Shown in pieces: positions 18,397-25,680 of a DNA stretch of 64,000 bases. The position numbers and the translations under genes were made by a program. The stretch is from Pedobacter borealis DSM 19626 (GTDB lineage: Bacteria > Bacteroidota > Bacteroidia > Sphingobacteriales > Sphingobacteriaceae). A model generated the notes under the pieces. It searched no databases, was not told the DNA's origin, and saw only the letters and a list, made by a program, of their open reading frames with translations. Numbering within the stretch: the stretch's first letter is position 1; each line of letters opens with the position of its first letter. The DNA lies in assembly GCF_000708285.2 (NCBI RefSeq), contig NZ_JAUG01000015.1, positions 1 to 64,000 on the forward strand, read 5' to 3'.

Positions 18397-19125
18397 ATGA
18401 GAAAAACTCTAATCTTAACGCTTTCAGCCGTAACGCTGACATTTGCTTCATGCAAAAAATCTACCACAGAAGAAGAACAGGTACAACCTCCTGCAAAGAA
18501 TTGCCAACTTACCCAAAGTGATTATAAATCGTCTAACGATGCCGCTACATATAGCTACACGTATAATAGTAATGGTAAAATAGCAACCGCTAAAGACAAT
18601 TTAGCCACAGAAACTTATACTTATAGTGCAACCGATGTTAAAGTAAGCAGAAGTGGAAGTTCAACGAAAACCTATAACCTTGATAACCACGATAGGGCAA
18701 CGACCATTTTCGATGGATCTAACATTAATAATGCTCTAACTTATAATTCAGATGGTTACTTGATACAGAAGCAGATTCTACAGGGAAGTTTAATTTTACA
18801 AACAGAGAAGTATTTCTATACTAATGGCAACCTAACTTCAGTTGAAAACGGAAACAAGAAGATAACCATAGAATATGGCACTGAAACAGCAAAGGCAAAC
18901 TTCTACATGAACGAGGTTGATACAGATATACCATTGATACTTTTAAGCCCTATAAAAGCATATCTGGGTAAGCTATCAGCTAATCTACCAACGAAAACTA
19001 CAAACGGTAACGTTACTCAATCATTCAGTTACACAAAAGATGATAACGGTAATATCATTAAGGTAACAGTAACTACAAGTACAGGAAATAATTACACTAT
19101 AGAAAAGAAGTACATCTGTAATTAA
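18397..19125 (+). CDS. Lipoprotein, beta-rich, YD-repeat-like
   Basis: A 242-residue lipoprotein. Signal MRKTLILTLSAVTLTFASCKK has its lipobox Cys at residue 19. The mature protein is a run of short beta segments of the type YTYNSNGKIATAKDN and LTYNSDGYLIQKQ, like the YD-repeat/DUF4595 lipoproteins common in Bacteroidetes. It would sit in the outer or inner membrane leaflet; its function is unknown. A terminator-like hairpin follows, and the convergent XRE gene begins beyond it. Surface lipoproteins on mobile elements can act in exclusion of phage or related elements, but there is no direct evidence here. Confidence 0.75.
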   Translation: MRKTLILTLSAVTLTFASCKKSTTEEEQVQPPAKNCQLTQSDYKSSNDAATYSYTYNSNGKIATAKDNLATETYTYSATDVKVSRSGSSTKTYNLDNHDRATTIFDGSNINNALTYNSDGYLIQKQILQGSLILQTEKYFYTNGNLTSVENGNKKITIEYGTETAKANFYMNEVDTDIPLILLSPIKAYLGKLSANLPTKTTNGNVTQSFSYTKDDNGNIIKVTVTTSTGNNYTIEKKYICN

Positions 19126-19138
19126 TACTAAGTAATAA

Positions 19139-19162
19139 GGTGCAGAAATGCGCCTTATTTAT
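19139..19162 (+). terminator. Hairpin between convergent genes
   Basis: aggtgca / tgcgcct arms with T-rich sequence downstream lie between the lipoprotein stop (19125) and the end of the minus-strand XRE gene (19155), and can serve the plus-strand gene. Confidence 0.55.
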
Positions 19163-19403
19163 TTACGGTGGTTTCTGGAAGAAAATCTTTAGGAGAGCAG
19201 TTGAATATTACAGCAAGTTTATCAATATGGTCTAAGTTGTACTTGGATGGAGAATTTAGGCTTTCAACCTGACCTATGAAGCCGTTAGAGACATCCAGCT
19301 TAAAAGCAAGCTCAGATTGACTAAGATTTGCCTGTTCCCTTAAAGCTTTCGCTTTACTGATTACAAACAATTCTATCTCTGATTTTACTGCCTCTTTAGC
19401 CAC
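19155..19403 (-). CDS. XRE-family HTH regulator
   Basis: An 82-residue DNA-binding protein with a helix-turn-helix of the Cro/C1 type: KAKALREQANLSQSELAFKL then DVSNGFIGQVES and HIDKLAVIFNCSPKDFLPE. The start is GTG (19403); no in-frame ATG precedes it. It is divergent from the small lipoprotein gene at 19488, and the 85 bp between them hold an 8+8 inverted repeat (19434-19455) that is a good candidate operator. It most likely represses itself and the divergent lipoprotein/membrane-protein pair. Confidence 0.85.
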   Translation of the reverse strand: MAKEAVKSEIELFVISKAKALREQANLSQSELAFKLDVSNGFIGQVESLNSPSKYNLDHIDKLAVIFNCSPKDFLPETTVNK

Positions 19404-19433
19404 ATGCTAAAGAATAAATTAATTTAGACACCC

Positions 19434-19455
19434 ATACTTAGCAATAACTAAGTAT
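19434..19455. promoter_or_regulatory. Candidate XRE operator
   Basis: A perfect inverted repeat atacttag-caataa-ctaagtat lies between the divergent XRE gene and the 19488 lipoprotein gene. The size and symmetry fit a dimeric HTH regulator. Assigning it to this regulator is inference. Confidence 0.6.
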
Positions 19456-19487
19456 TTATTACTTTTACTTATCTAAATAATCAAACA

Positions 19488-19739
19488 ATGAAATTGAACC
19501 TAACAGCAATTACTTTACTGAGTGCATTATATTTATGCTCATGTCAGGAAGAGAAAAAAGAAGAGAAGCCTATTGTTAAAACAAATTATGTAATGCCTGC
19601 CGATATGATTCAAGATAAGGATGGTAATTTACGTTTAAAAGAAAACAGTTTGGCTCCAAAGACTGAAGGGGATAAACCCGTGAAAGTATATCCAAGTCAG
19701 AAGAAAGAAAATGGTGTTGAAGTGATAAAAGTTAACTAG
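19488..19739 (+). CDS. Small lipoprotein
   Basis: An 83-residue lipoprotein with signal MKLNLTAITLLSALYLCSCQ (lipobox CSC, Cys at 19). The mature part is highly charged (EEKKEEKPIVK, then KVYPSQKKENGVEV) and probably unstructured. It is followed 7 nt later by a 52-residue membrane protein, so the two form an operon, probably under control of the divergent XRE regulator. Function unknown. Confidence 0.75.
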   Translation: MKLNLTAITLLSALYLCSCQEEKKEEKPIVKTNYVMPADMIQDKDGNLRLKENSLAPKTEGDKPVKVYPSQKKENGVEVIKVN

Positions 19740-19746
19740 GCTAAAC

Positions 19747-19905
19747 ATGAAAGGAATATTAGTCTGCATCATAATTGGTGCATTTATTTTGTTCATTGCA
19801 CTTACTTTAGAAGCACTAAAACCCATCACTGTCCCCATAATAGTTATAGGAAGTATAGTTGGGATGATTTATTTAGGTGTTACACAAAACAAGGGCAAGG
19901 ATTAA
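19747..19905 (+). CDS. Small membrane protein (52 aa)
   Basis: An ATG 7 nt after the lipoprotein stop opens a 52-residue frame (MKGILVCIIIGAFILFIALT ... NKGKD) with two predicted membrane helices (about 3-20 and 27-45) separated by KPIT. The spacing and composition support a real small gene, cotranscribed with the lipoprotein gene. Function unknown. Confidence 0.65.
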   Translation: MKGILVCIIIGAFILFIALTLEALKPITVPIIVIGSIVGMIYLGVTQNKGKD

Positions 19906-20124
19906 CCATTAGTGACCTATTCTTGGTTCTTCTTAAGCATTTCAGCCATATTTAGGGAGGTTTTTGAAGATAAGAAGCATCCTAAATCCATTCCTCCCTC
20001 CAAATAGTGGCTTACGCGGAGAAAAGAATAATACTCCGAGGATTGTGGATTTATATGCTGATTTAGTAAAGGCAAGTAAATCAAGAAACATAGGTCGGAT
20101 TAGCCAGTAAAAATTAACAACTAC

Positions 20125-20544
20125 ATGAGCAACTTACTATATATTATACCAATGGCGATTATTATCTGGTTTATACTATATAAATTAAGACAAACGAAAC
20201 TAAACGAGTCATCCTTACCAAACCTCGATTTAGATGAAACCGTACAGGTTTATGAAGCAAAATACCATGAGGAAGAACTGAGAAATCAAATCAAAGTTCT
20301 ATATGAGGAACGGAACATTCATCTTGAAACATTATCACGCAAAGATGCATGGCAAATGCTTAACATGAATTATATGGCTGAAAAGAATAAGTACTGGAGG
20401 AGGCACAGGCGTGATAATGTCCACCATTACAAACATAATGGGATTGCTAAAGTATCAAGTTTTACATCGGCAGAATACGACCTTATGCTGCATAATCTTA
20501 TTGATAAAATCTTAGATGAACTTACCAATAACCAAACTAATTAA
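20125..20544 (+). CDS. Hypothetical membrane-anchored protein
   Basis: A 139-residue protein with one N-terminal membrane helix (MSNLLYIIPMAIIIWFILYK) and a long charged helical cytoplasmic part (EAKYHEEELRNQIKVLYEER, then KYWRRHRRDNVHHYKHNG). The basic WRRHRRDNVHHYKH stretch could touch nucleic acid or phospholipid. No family is recognised. It ends 22 bp before a perfect 30-nt palindrome that also serves the convergent gene pair. Confidence 0.65.
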   Translation: MSNLLYIIPMAIIIWFILYKLRQTKLNESSLPNLDLDETVQVYEAKYHEEELRNQIKVLYEERNIHLETLSRKDAWQMLNMNYMAEKNKYWRRHRRDNVHHYKHNGIAKVSSFTSAEYDLMLHNLIDKILDELTNNQTN

Positions 20545-20566
20545 AGTCCATTAGCCGATTTAAATG

Positions 20567-20596
20567 AGCAAGAGCCACATCGATGTGGCTCTTGCT
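20567..20596. terminator. Perfect 30-nt palindrome, bidirectional terminator
   Basis: agcaagagccacatc is followed directly by its exact reverse complement, with no spacer. It lies between convergent genes (stops at 20544 on the plus and 20599 on the minus strand), so it most likely ends both transcripts. A fully symmetrical 30-mer is unusually strong for this window. Confidence 0.8.
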
Positions 20597-20598
20597 TG

Positions 20599-20685
20599 TT
20601 ATTTCGTTTTAATAGGAAATTGTTCCTGTTTCTCTCTTCTTACTGGAGATGGAGGTGGCGGTGGTGGAGACTGCGTTTTAGCCAT
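20599..20685 (-). CDS. 28-residue polyproline peptide
   Basis: An ATG one base after the stop of the upstream minus-strand membrane gene (TAA-A-ATG) opens a 28-codon frame: MAKTQS, then six Pro, SP, then VRREKQEQFPIKTK. It ends 3 bp before the shared terminator palindrome. The tight coupling and the terminator position suggest it is translated. A Pro-rich tail peptide next to a membrane protein could be a regulator or a ribosome-stalling leader; that is inference. Confidence 0.5.
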   Translation of the reverse strand: MAKTQSPPPPPPSPVRREKQEQFPIKTK

Positions 20686-20686
20686 T

Positions 20687-21238
20687 TTAAATTGATTTAA
20701 TTATAGATATTAAGATTAGTAATGATAGACCGATACTCAACGAAATACAAATGGCAAGCTTTGCATAATATAATGCAATACCACGCCTATCATTAACAGT
20801 TGTGTTATTGTTATTACAATCCAAATACCAGTGAATTACTTTATCCTTTAAATTATCCAAGAGACTTTCTTCATACGAATCAGCAAAATGCTCTTTTGTA
20901 TATGCTTCTAATGCTTTAAAGTCGGTATTATAAACGGTATCACTATCTGGAAAGGTGCAATAATATCTTTTAAATCCAAAGTAAACAATAAATAGAAGTA
21001 CCAATGTTGCGACTAAAAACACAAGCAACAAAACTATTAATATCCACTTTATCGTTACAAAGGAACAATTAATACCCTGCAACGCTGAATCACTAACTAC
21101 GAAATATGCTCCTGCAAAAAGAGCAGAAAGAATTGTGATTGGAATGCCCAGAGAGGTTTCGAAGTCGTCTTTACGCTTTTGCTCATAATCATACTTATCC
21201 TTCAATAAGGAAATCACGTAATCTTTACTGGTATCCAT
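20687..21238 (-). CDS. Hypothetical membrane protein
   Basis: A 183-residue protein with a short helical N terminus (DYVISLLKDKYDYEQKRKDD), a pair of membrane helices (about 28-50 and 60-88, with LLLVFLVATLVLLFIVYFGF), a charged soluble segment of ~60 residues and a C-terminal membrane helix (LSIGLSLLILISIIKSI). The coiled N terminus followed by paired helices recalls small membrane effectors of defence systems (SLATT-like layouts), but I find no diagnostic motif. It is followed by the coupled polyproline peptide gene. Confidence 0.65.
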   Translation of the reverse strand: MDTSKDYVISLLKDKYDYEQKRKDDFETSLGIPITILSALFAGAYFVVSDSALQGINCSFVTIKWILIVLLLVFLVATLVLLFIVYFGFKRYYCTFPDSDTVYNTDFKALEAYTKEHFADSYEESLLDNLKDKVIHWYLDCNNNNTTVNDRRGIALYYAKLAICISLSIGLSLLILISIIKSI

Positions 21239-21886
21239 AAAGCTAAAAATACGAAACCGATTGTATTATTTGGCTTGATTTTATCAACATTTAATCATTC
21301 CTAACAGTAATCCATTCACTCAAAAAGTGGCTTAAGTGAGGAATGGATTCCTTTAGTCATTGAATTTTGTGCTATGGCAACGATCAGCATTCTTTTAAGT
21401 TTCTGGTATTACTTTTAGTCAGTGGTGCATCGGTTGGGGCACTACAAACCCGATCAGGGAGAAAGGTATTACGCACTGTCTAAGCTCATGAAAAACAACA
21501 CGCCATCGCGGCACTCTGTCATGGTTTTTCTTTTGAGCAAGCGGAGTGCTTCATGAAAGCTCACTTATATTTATCTAGGATTTGCTTCGCTTGTATCCTG
21601 GATAAATATAACCGCTTTCCCAGTTCAGCGTACCTGCGCAGTCACTCAGGCTTCAGCTTGTCATGATTATTGAGGATTTACCGCACATGAATTTACAATT
21701 CAATAATCTCGCCAAGCATCGTGTTTTATTGCATAAAACATATCGTTGCATCGTTCTGCGAACTTTACTGCAACGACCCTCGTTCCATACGCATGTCGGT
21801 ACGCTAAAATACTTCACATTTCTCTTGTTTTATTATTATTATTTTATTATACTTAAATAAAAGCAACTAATTAACATCTCAATTTT
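21239..21886. other. Long gene-free stretch before the UDG-like operon
   Basis: 648 bp with no convincing protein. It holds a hairpin with arms aatccattc (21309-21317) / gaatggatt (21341-21349) and internal agtggctta; a related sequence lies at 19985-20017. 21400-21700 is richer in G and C than the island average and has several inverted patches, so an RNA gene is conceivable. 21736-21804 is the first copy of the 69-bp repeat. Confidence 0.45.
21736..21804. repeat. 69-bp direct repeat, copy 1
   Basis: Identical over 69 bp to 24142-24210. It contains a hairpin cgttgca / tgcaacg and a second patch near gcatgtcggtacgc. It ends 82 bp before the UDG-like operon; copy 2 ends 78 bp before the zinc-ribbon operon. 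The constant placement suggests a shared leader, regulator site or recombination site. Confidence 0.8.
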
Positions 21887-22582
21887 ATGCCTGTTATCAA
21901 TCATCAAGCGATCCAAAACAACTGGACGACTCCAGAGCAGATCGTAAATCCTCAAACCTTAATATTAGGCTCTTTCAACCCTTTCAATGCAAATGGCAAT
22001 ATTGTCGACTATTATTATGGAAGACGAAGCAATTATTTTTGGAAAAGGATTGCTATCATCATGGGATATGATGAAGAATATTTCTTTGATGCCATCTTTG
22101 GGAACCAGAGAAAGCTTGACGTGATGCAAAATAGGTTTTGTTTTCTAGACGTAATAAATCGTATTGATGTTATAGGAAATAGCGTACAAGCTGTTCAAGA
22201 CTATATCAACGACCATATTTTTACCAATTTCTCAGACAGCAAAATATTTGTTAATAAAACTAATAGCCGTCAGCTACAGCTTGTAAGAGAATATAATAGC
22301 AGTATAATTACGACCTTACGGAACACTACAACAATAAAGAAAGTAATTCACACTATTGGCAATACTAGAATCGTAACGCCATTAAATGTAAGCCCAAAAG
22401 AGCGGAATCTTGGGAACAATGGTTTTAGCGGATTCATGGCTACAATTCAACAAATATGCAATGATAAAGAAATTGTGTTTATCAATGAGTCTTATAGCCC
22501 TAGCGCATATGCAGTTAGAAATGGCGTAACTAATATCGCCGATTTAGATAACTGGTTTCAGCAGCATCTCAATCTAAATTAG
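21887..22582 (+). CDS. Uracil-DNA-glycosylase-superfamily-like protein
   Basis: A 231-residue protein whose N terminus matches the UDG/MUG superfamily pattern: LILGSFNPF (25-33, the substrate-loop motif) and DYYYGRRSNYFW (41-52, compare YYYGxxxNxFW of MUG-like enzymes). A late SPS (204-206, in ESYSPSAYA) may stand for the DNA-intercalating motif. The usual catalytic Asp/Asn after GSFP is not clear (GSFNPFNANG), so base excision activity is uncertain. It heads a three-gene plus-strand unit with two unknown small proteins (26 bp and 0 bp gaps), an arrangement that I do not know from a described pathway. Confidence 0.6.
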   Translation: MPVINHQAIQNNWTTPEQIVNPQTLILGSFNPFNANGNIVDYYYGRRSNYFWKRIAIIMGYDEEYFFDAIFGNQRKLDVMQNRFCFLDVINRIDVIGNSVQAVQDYINDHIFTNFSDSKIFVNKTNSRQLQLVREYNSSIITTLRNTTTIKKVIHTIGNTRIVTPLNVSPKERNLGNNGFSGFMATIQQICNDKEIVFINESYSPSAYAVRNGVTNIADLDNWFQQHLNLN

Positions 22583-22607
22583 AATATAAACCATTAACCG
22601 TATTTAA

Positions 22608-22907
22608 GTGAAAATTTACATCAATTTAGGCATTGCCTATCTGAATCAAGGCTTTTTTAATATTAGACAACCCTATCAGCACTTAATTGCTGGAGACAAT
22701 GAAGAAATAAATATCCAATTGGGTTCTAATGGCGAAACGATCAAAGGTAAAATTAATAGAACAGCCAACAGTAATGGCACTCCCCGTATAATGGCTGGAG
22801 TAACTTATACAACGTGGGTAAACAAATTTTACCAACGAAACGATCAAATGAAAGTGGAAATACTATCGCCCAATTCATTAGTTTTACTTACTAAATCTGG
22901 AATATAA
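22608..22907 (+). CDS. Small hypothetical protein in the UDG-like operon
   Basis: A 99-residue protein with a GTG start (22608); no in-frame ATG fits. It is beta-rich with conserved-looking blocks GFFNIRQPYQHLI, IQLGSNGETIKGKINR and NGTPRIMAG. The pattern recalls small DNA-binding beta-barrel domains (B3/EcoRII-N type), but this is an impression without a diagnostic residue. It is 25 nt after the UDG-like gene and directly abuts the next gene, so the three should be coexpressed. Confidence 0.6.
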   Translation: MKIYINLGIAYLNQGFFNIRQPYQHLIAGDNEEINIQLGSNGETIKGKINRTANSNGTPRIMAGVTYTTWVNKFYQRNDQMKVEILSPNSLVLLTKSGI

Positions 22908-23354
22908 ATGAAAGTGTTGGACCCTACACTAAGAGGCACAATTTACCTTAAATATCTAGGAAACAATATAGTTTTACTACGGGAACCAATAGCTAAACAA
23001 TCAACATGCATCTCTGAAATAATCTTTAATGGTGCAACAGAACACTTAGTTGAAGTTAAAATTTTTAATGGGGTAACGATTGCTATTTCCCTAACTACAA
23101 TGAATATCTATCGCTATGATAATGGCTGGGTAATTATGGAAGACAGCGTATCAAATATAACTGATATATTGGTTGATGACGTTTACATTTATGTTAAAGG
23201 GGCAATCAGTTGTTATAATTATATAAACGAAGAAAACATCTATATCGAGCCGTTCCAATTTGATTTGATCTTGAGAACGACAGATGCGGTTTTAAATATC
23301 CTAAGCTCAGGCAATGTATCTTTTGTGGATTTTAGATTACCTAATTTAAACTGA
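22908..23354 (+). CDS. Hypothetical beta-rich protein in the UDG-like operon
   Basis: A 148-residue protein beginning with the ATG directly after the previous stop (TAAATG), so translation is coupled. It consists of alternating short beta strands (GTIYLKYLGNNIVLLREP, VEVKIFNGVTIAISLTTMNI, YNYINEENIYIE) with no catalytic-looking motif; a small beta-barrel or propeller-like scaffold is possible. Family not recognised. It is the last gene of the unit. Confidence 0.6.
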   Translation: MKVLDPTLRGTIYLKYLGNNIVLLREPIAKQSTCISEIIFNGATEHLVEVKIFNGVTIAISLTTMNIYRYDNGWVIMEDSVSNITDILVDDVYIYVKGAISCYNYINEENIYIEPFQFDLILRTTDAVLNILSSGNVSFVDFRLPNLN

Positions 23355-23487
23355 TACTGTATTGTATCTATACAAAGTATCCATAAAACATAGATCGAAC
23401 CTCTTCGCTGCGCAGCTACCAGTTCTCACACATTTTCTCAGTTCGCAAGCGGTGAGCATACCTGTACAACGCTTAAACTATTATTAC

Positions 23488-24102
23488 CTATTTTTTCTGA
23501 AGAATCCGTAATTTGTTTACCAAGTCTGACGCCATAGTCTCCAGCTTATCCTTTGGCAAACTGCTTATGTGAGGCGTTGTATCATTTGCAAATCTAGTAT
23601 CCACTATCGCTCTGACATTATTGCAAGACATAGGAAAACTAATATTAACGACTTGAGTCATTAAGTTAATACAATCCTTTACAAACTTAAATTCAGCAAT
23701 ATTCTGGGGTACTTTATACTTTCTTAGGTGACCATACAAATATATACTCCTGTCATCATGCCGCAGATTATGAGCACAAACGTTATTTCTGTAACGCTTT
23801 ATATCGGGAAATCGATTAATTTCCTTCTTAATTAAATTATAATATTGAGAAAATGCGGCATTCTCTTCATTTGTTAATGAAGGTCTAAAGTGTTTATGAA
23901 GCTCGTCCAAATAGCTATTTATCAGGATTACTCCATGCTCATATGTTAATTGATGCAAGTGTGCAACTACTTCTACTGGCACGCTGAACTGCGCCAACAT
24001 CGTTAGGGCTTCGAAGTAATCATTGAATTTTTCATCGATTACATTAAGAATGTGAATGCTTTCATCTAAGGATGAGACTTCTGGTTGTTGATTATCTAAC
24101 AT
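23488..24102 (-). CDS. HEPN-like helical protein (AbiU2-like motif)
   Basis: A 204-residue helical protein. It carries YRNNVCAHNL, which fits the HEPN Rx4-6H ribonuclease motif (Arg-Asn then His five residues later) as in AbiU2-like proteins, after a long helical region (FEALTMLAQFSVPVEVVAHL) and before YLYGHLRKYKVP. I start it at MLDNQQPEVSS (24102); an earlier ATG at 24147 lies inside the 69-bp repeat and adds a hydrophobic 15-residue tail. If the earlier start is right, the repeat is the direct leader of this gene. A role as an RNA-cutting toxin or defence effector is inference. It is convergent with the UDG-like operon. Confidence 0.6.
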   Translation of the reverse strand: MLDNQQPEVSSLDESIHILNVIDEKFNDYFEALTMLAQFSVPVEVVAHLHQLTYEHGVILINSYLDELHKHFRPSLTNEENAAFSQYYNLIKKEINRFPDIKRYRNNVCAHNLRHDDRSIYLYGHLRKYKVPQNIAEFKFVKDCINLMTQVVNISFPMSCNNVRAIVDTRFANDTTPHISSLPKDKLETMASDLVNKLRILQKK

Positions 24103-24141
24103 CTTATATAAAGGTACAGCAATTAAAACATATTTATAGCC

Positions 24142-24210
24142 AAACATATCGTTGCATCGTTCTGCGAACTTTACTGCAACGACCCTCGTTCCATACGCAT
24201 GTCGGTACGC
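24142..24210. repeat. 69-bp direct repeat, copy 2
   Basis: Identical to 21736-21804. It lies between the HEPN-like gene (minus) and the zinc-ribbon operon (plus). Confidence 0.8.
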
Positions 24211-24221
24211 AGTTGAAGATC

Positions 24222-24252
24222 TTTGCTTGTATCAAATAAACTTTTATCTTTG
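24222..24252 (+). promoter_or_regulatory. Bacteroidetes-type promoter
   Basis: A TTTG box (24222-24225) and TATCTTTG (24245-24252, consensus TAnnTTTG) are spaced by 19 bp, 36 bp before the ATG of the zinc-ribbon gene. The boxes lie just downstream of repeat copy 2. Confidence 0.7.
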
Positions 24253-24288
24253 AATTAGGTAAATTCATACTTAATTAATTCAGATAGC

Positions 24289-24546
24289 ATGCTCTCAGAA
24301 GATCAAAAGAAAAATTTAATACAAACAATAAACAGTAAGGTTGCTACACTTACATGCCCAATGTGTAAGAATCATAAATTTGTACTTGCCGACGGATATT
24401 TCAACAATCCTATGCAAACAGACTTCTCAAGTATTTCAATTGGAGGACCAAGCATACCCTCGATAGCAATTGTTTGCAGTAATTGCGGCTTTATAAGCCA
24501 ACATGCGCTAGGTGTTTTAGGTAAGCTTCCGCAACAAACATCTTAG
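24289..24546 (+). CDS. Small zinc-ribbon protein
   Basis: An 85-residue protein with two Cys pairs, CPMC (about 23-26) and CSNC (about 63-66), which should bind one zinc. The middle (GYFNNPMQTDFSSISIGGPS) is a family-like spacer. It has its own promoter and is followed 2 nt later by a two-TM membrane protein, so the two form a pair. The zinc ribbon could recognise nucleic acid or a protein partner and signal to the membrane protein; this is inference. Confidence 0.75.
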   Translation: MLSEDQKKNLIQTINSKVATLTCPMCKNHKFVLADGYFNNPMQTDFSSISIGGPSIPSIAIVCSNCGFISQHALGVLGKLPQQTS

Positions 24547-24548
24547 GC

Positions 24549-24965
24549 ATGGCAGTAGAATCTAATGATAATGTTGGTTCAGGCCTGTCGGTAGATATTG
24601 GTGACGAACTCTCAAAGAACATAACTTTACACAAGAATGTTAAGCAGCAACTCATATTAACAACTGTTGATAAAATCAAATTGGTGTTAATGGAAACTGA
24701 AAAGTATAGAGCTGCAAGCAAAGATTGGATTACACCTGTTGGACTCTCAATATCTTTTATTACCACTTTGTTGACTTCAGAGTTTAAAGATTCACTTGGT
24801 TTAACCAAAGAAATATGGCATGCGTTATTTATGCTTATGACATTAGGAAGCTTGGTTTGGTTGGTATTTAAACTAATCGCTTGTTATAATGGCCGAGGCA
24901 AAGGGAGTCATAGTGATATTATAAAGCAAATACAATTAACTGATGAAGTTCAACAGCAAAACTAA
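24549..24965 (+). CDS. Two-TM membrane protein, partner of the zinc-ribbon protein
   Basis: A 138-residue protein with a soluble N-terminal ~60 residues (DELSKNITLHKNVKQQLILT), two membrane helices (about 63-78 ITPVGLSISFITTLL and 93-112 ALFMLMTLGSLVWLVFKLI) and a charged tail. It starts 2 nt after the zinc-ribbon stop. Small two-TM proteins paired with a sensor domain are common in abortive-infection modules, but no specific family is recognised. Residues 40-62 could form a short coiled coil. Confidence 0.65.
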   Translation: MAVESNDNVGSGLSVDIGDELSKNITLHKNVKQQLILTTVDKIKLVLMETEKYRAASKDWITPVGLSISFITTLLTSEFKDSLGLTKEIWHALFMLMTLGSLVWLVFKLIACYNGRGKGSHSDIIKQIQLTDEVQQQN

Positions 24966-25217
24966 TAAATGCAGATAGCAATAGGTGGAACAGCTAAGAT
25001 AGTCGATGAGCCTAACCTATCGCCCTCATTGTCATAATGGGATATCTCCACTCTATGTCGCTCATGGCCTTGGCAAAACGGAAAATGTGTCTGCTGTAAA
25101 CATTCTTTGAACTTGTATATTCAGTATATGCCAAATGTTGTTTGGTACATGCTACCAAATCATAAATTCTGTTGTATAAAAGTTTATATCTTTAGGTATT
25201 ATTAACACTCATCAATC

Positions 25218-25580
25218 ATGGAATCAAACCCTAGGGCAGTAATAGCCTTTATCGCAGCCTGTATAATAAACAACCAAAAGAAGTCATCTGTTTACGATTA
25301 TGGTCAGTCAAAGCACATCAGCATTGGCGGAACACTTCATGCGGATAAAGTAAATGTTTTTGATTACGACCAGAGTTGTCACATTACAGGGCTCGGAAGA
25401 AATGGAAAGCTAAACTTATTTCATTATGGCAACAGTCACCATATACAATTGACAATAACAGGAACTAAGTTTAAAGGTTTTGATTACGGTACAGGCTCAC
25501 ATTTCAATGGAACTGTTAATCGAAATTCGATAACAGTATTTGATTACGGGAAGAGCAGCTACTTTAACTATACCATCTAG
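25218..25580 (+). CDS. Five-repeat FDYG protein
   Basis: A 120-residue protein built from five repeats of 20-22 residues. Each carries the core hydrophobic-aromatic-Asp-Tyr-Gly-x-Ser-x-His-Ile/Phe: VYDYGQSKHI (25-34), VFDYDQSCHI (47-56), LFHYGNSHHI (67-76), GFDYGTGSHF (87-96) and VFDYGKSSYF (107-116). The regular spacing points to a small beta-solenoid. The N-terminal ~20 residues (AVIAFIAACII) are hydrophobic and may be a membrane anchor or solenoid cap. It has no lipobox. I do not know this family by name. The regular His and Asp could line one face and bind metal or a ligand. Confidence 0.7.
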   Translation: MESNPRAVIAFIAACIINNQKKSSVYDYGQSKHISIGGTLHADKVNVFDYDQSCHITGLGRNGKLNLFHYGNSHHIQLTITGTKFKGFDYGTGSHFNGTVNRNSITVFDYGKSSYFNYTI

Positions 25581-25680
25581 GTAATCGATAGAGAAATACT
25601 TTGGATATCTATCCAACTATAACACCAATTTAAGCCTGTACCTCATCACGCCTAAAGAAATTCCGTCATAAACACCCGAG

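Noticed and set aside
25230..25580. Antifreeze-type or pentapeptide-repeat protein
   Set aside because: The FDYG repeat has a 20-22-residue period, not five, and lacks the A(N/D)LxX pattern.
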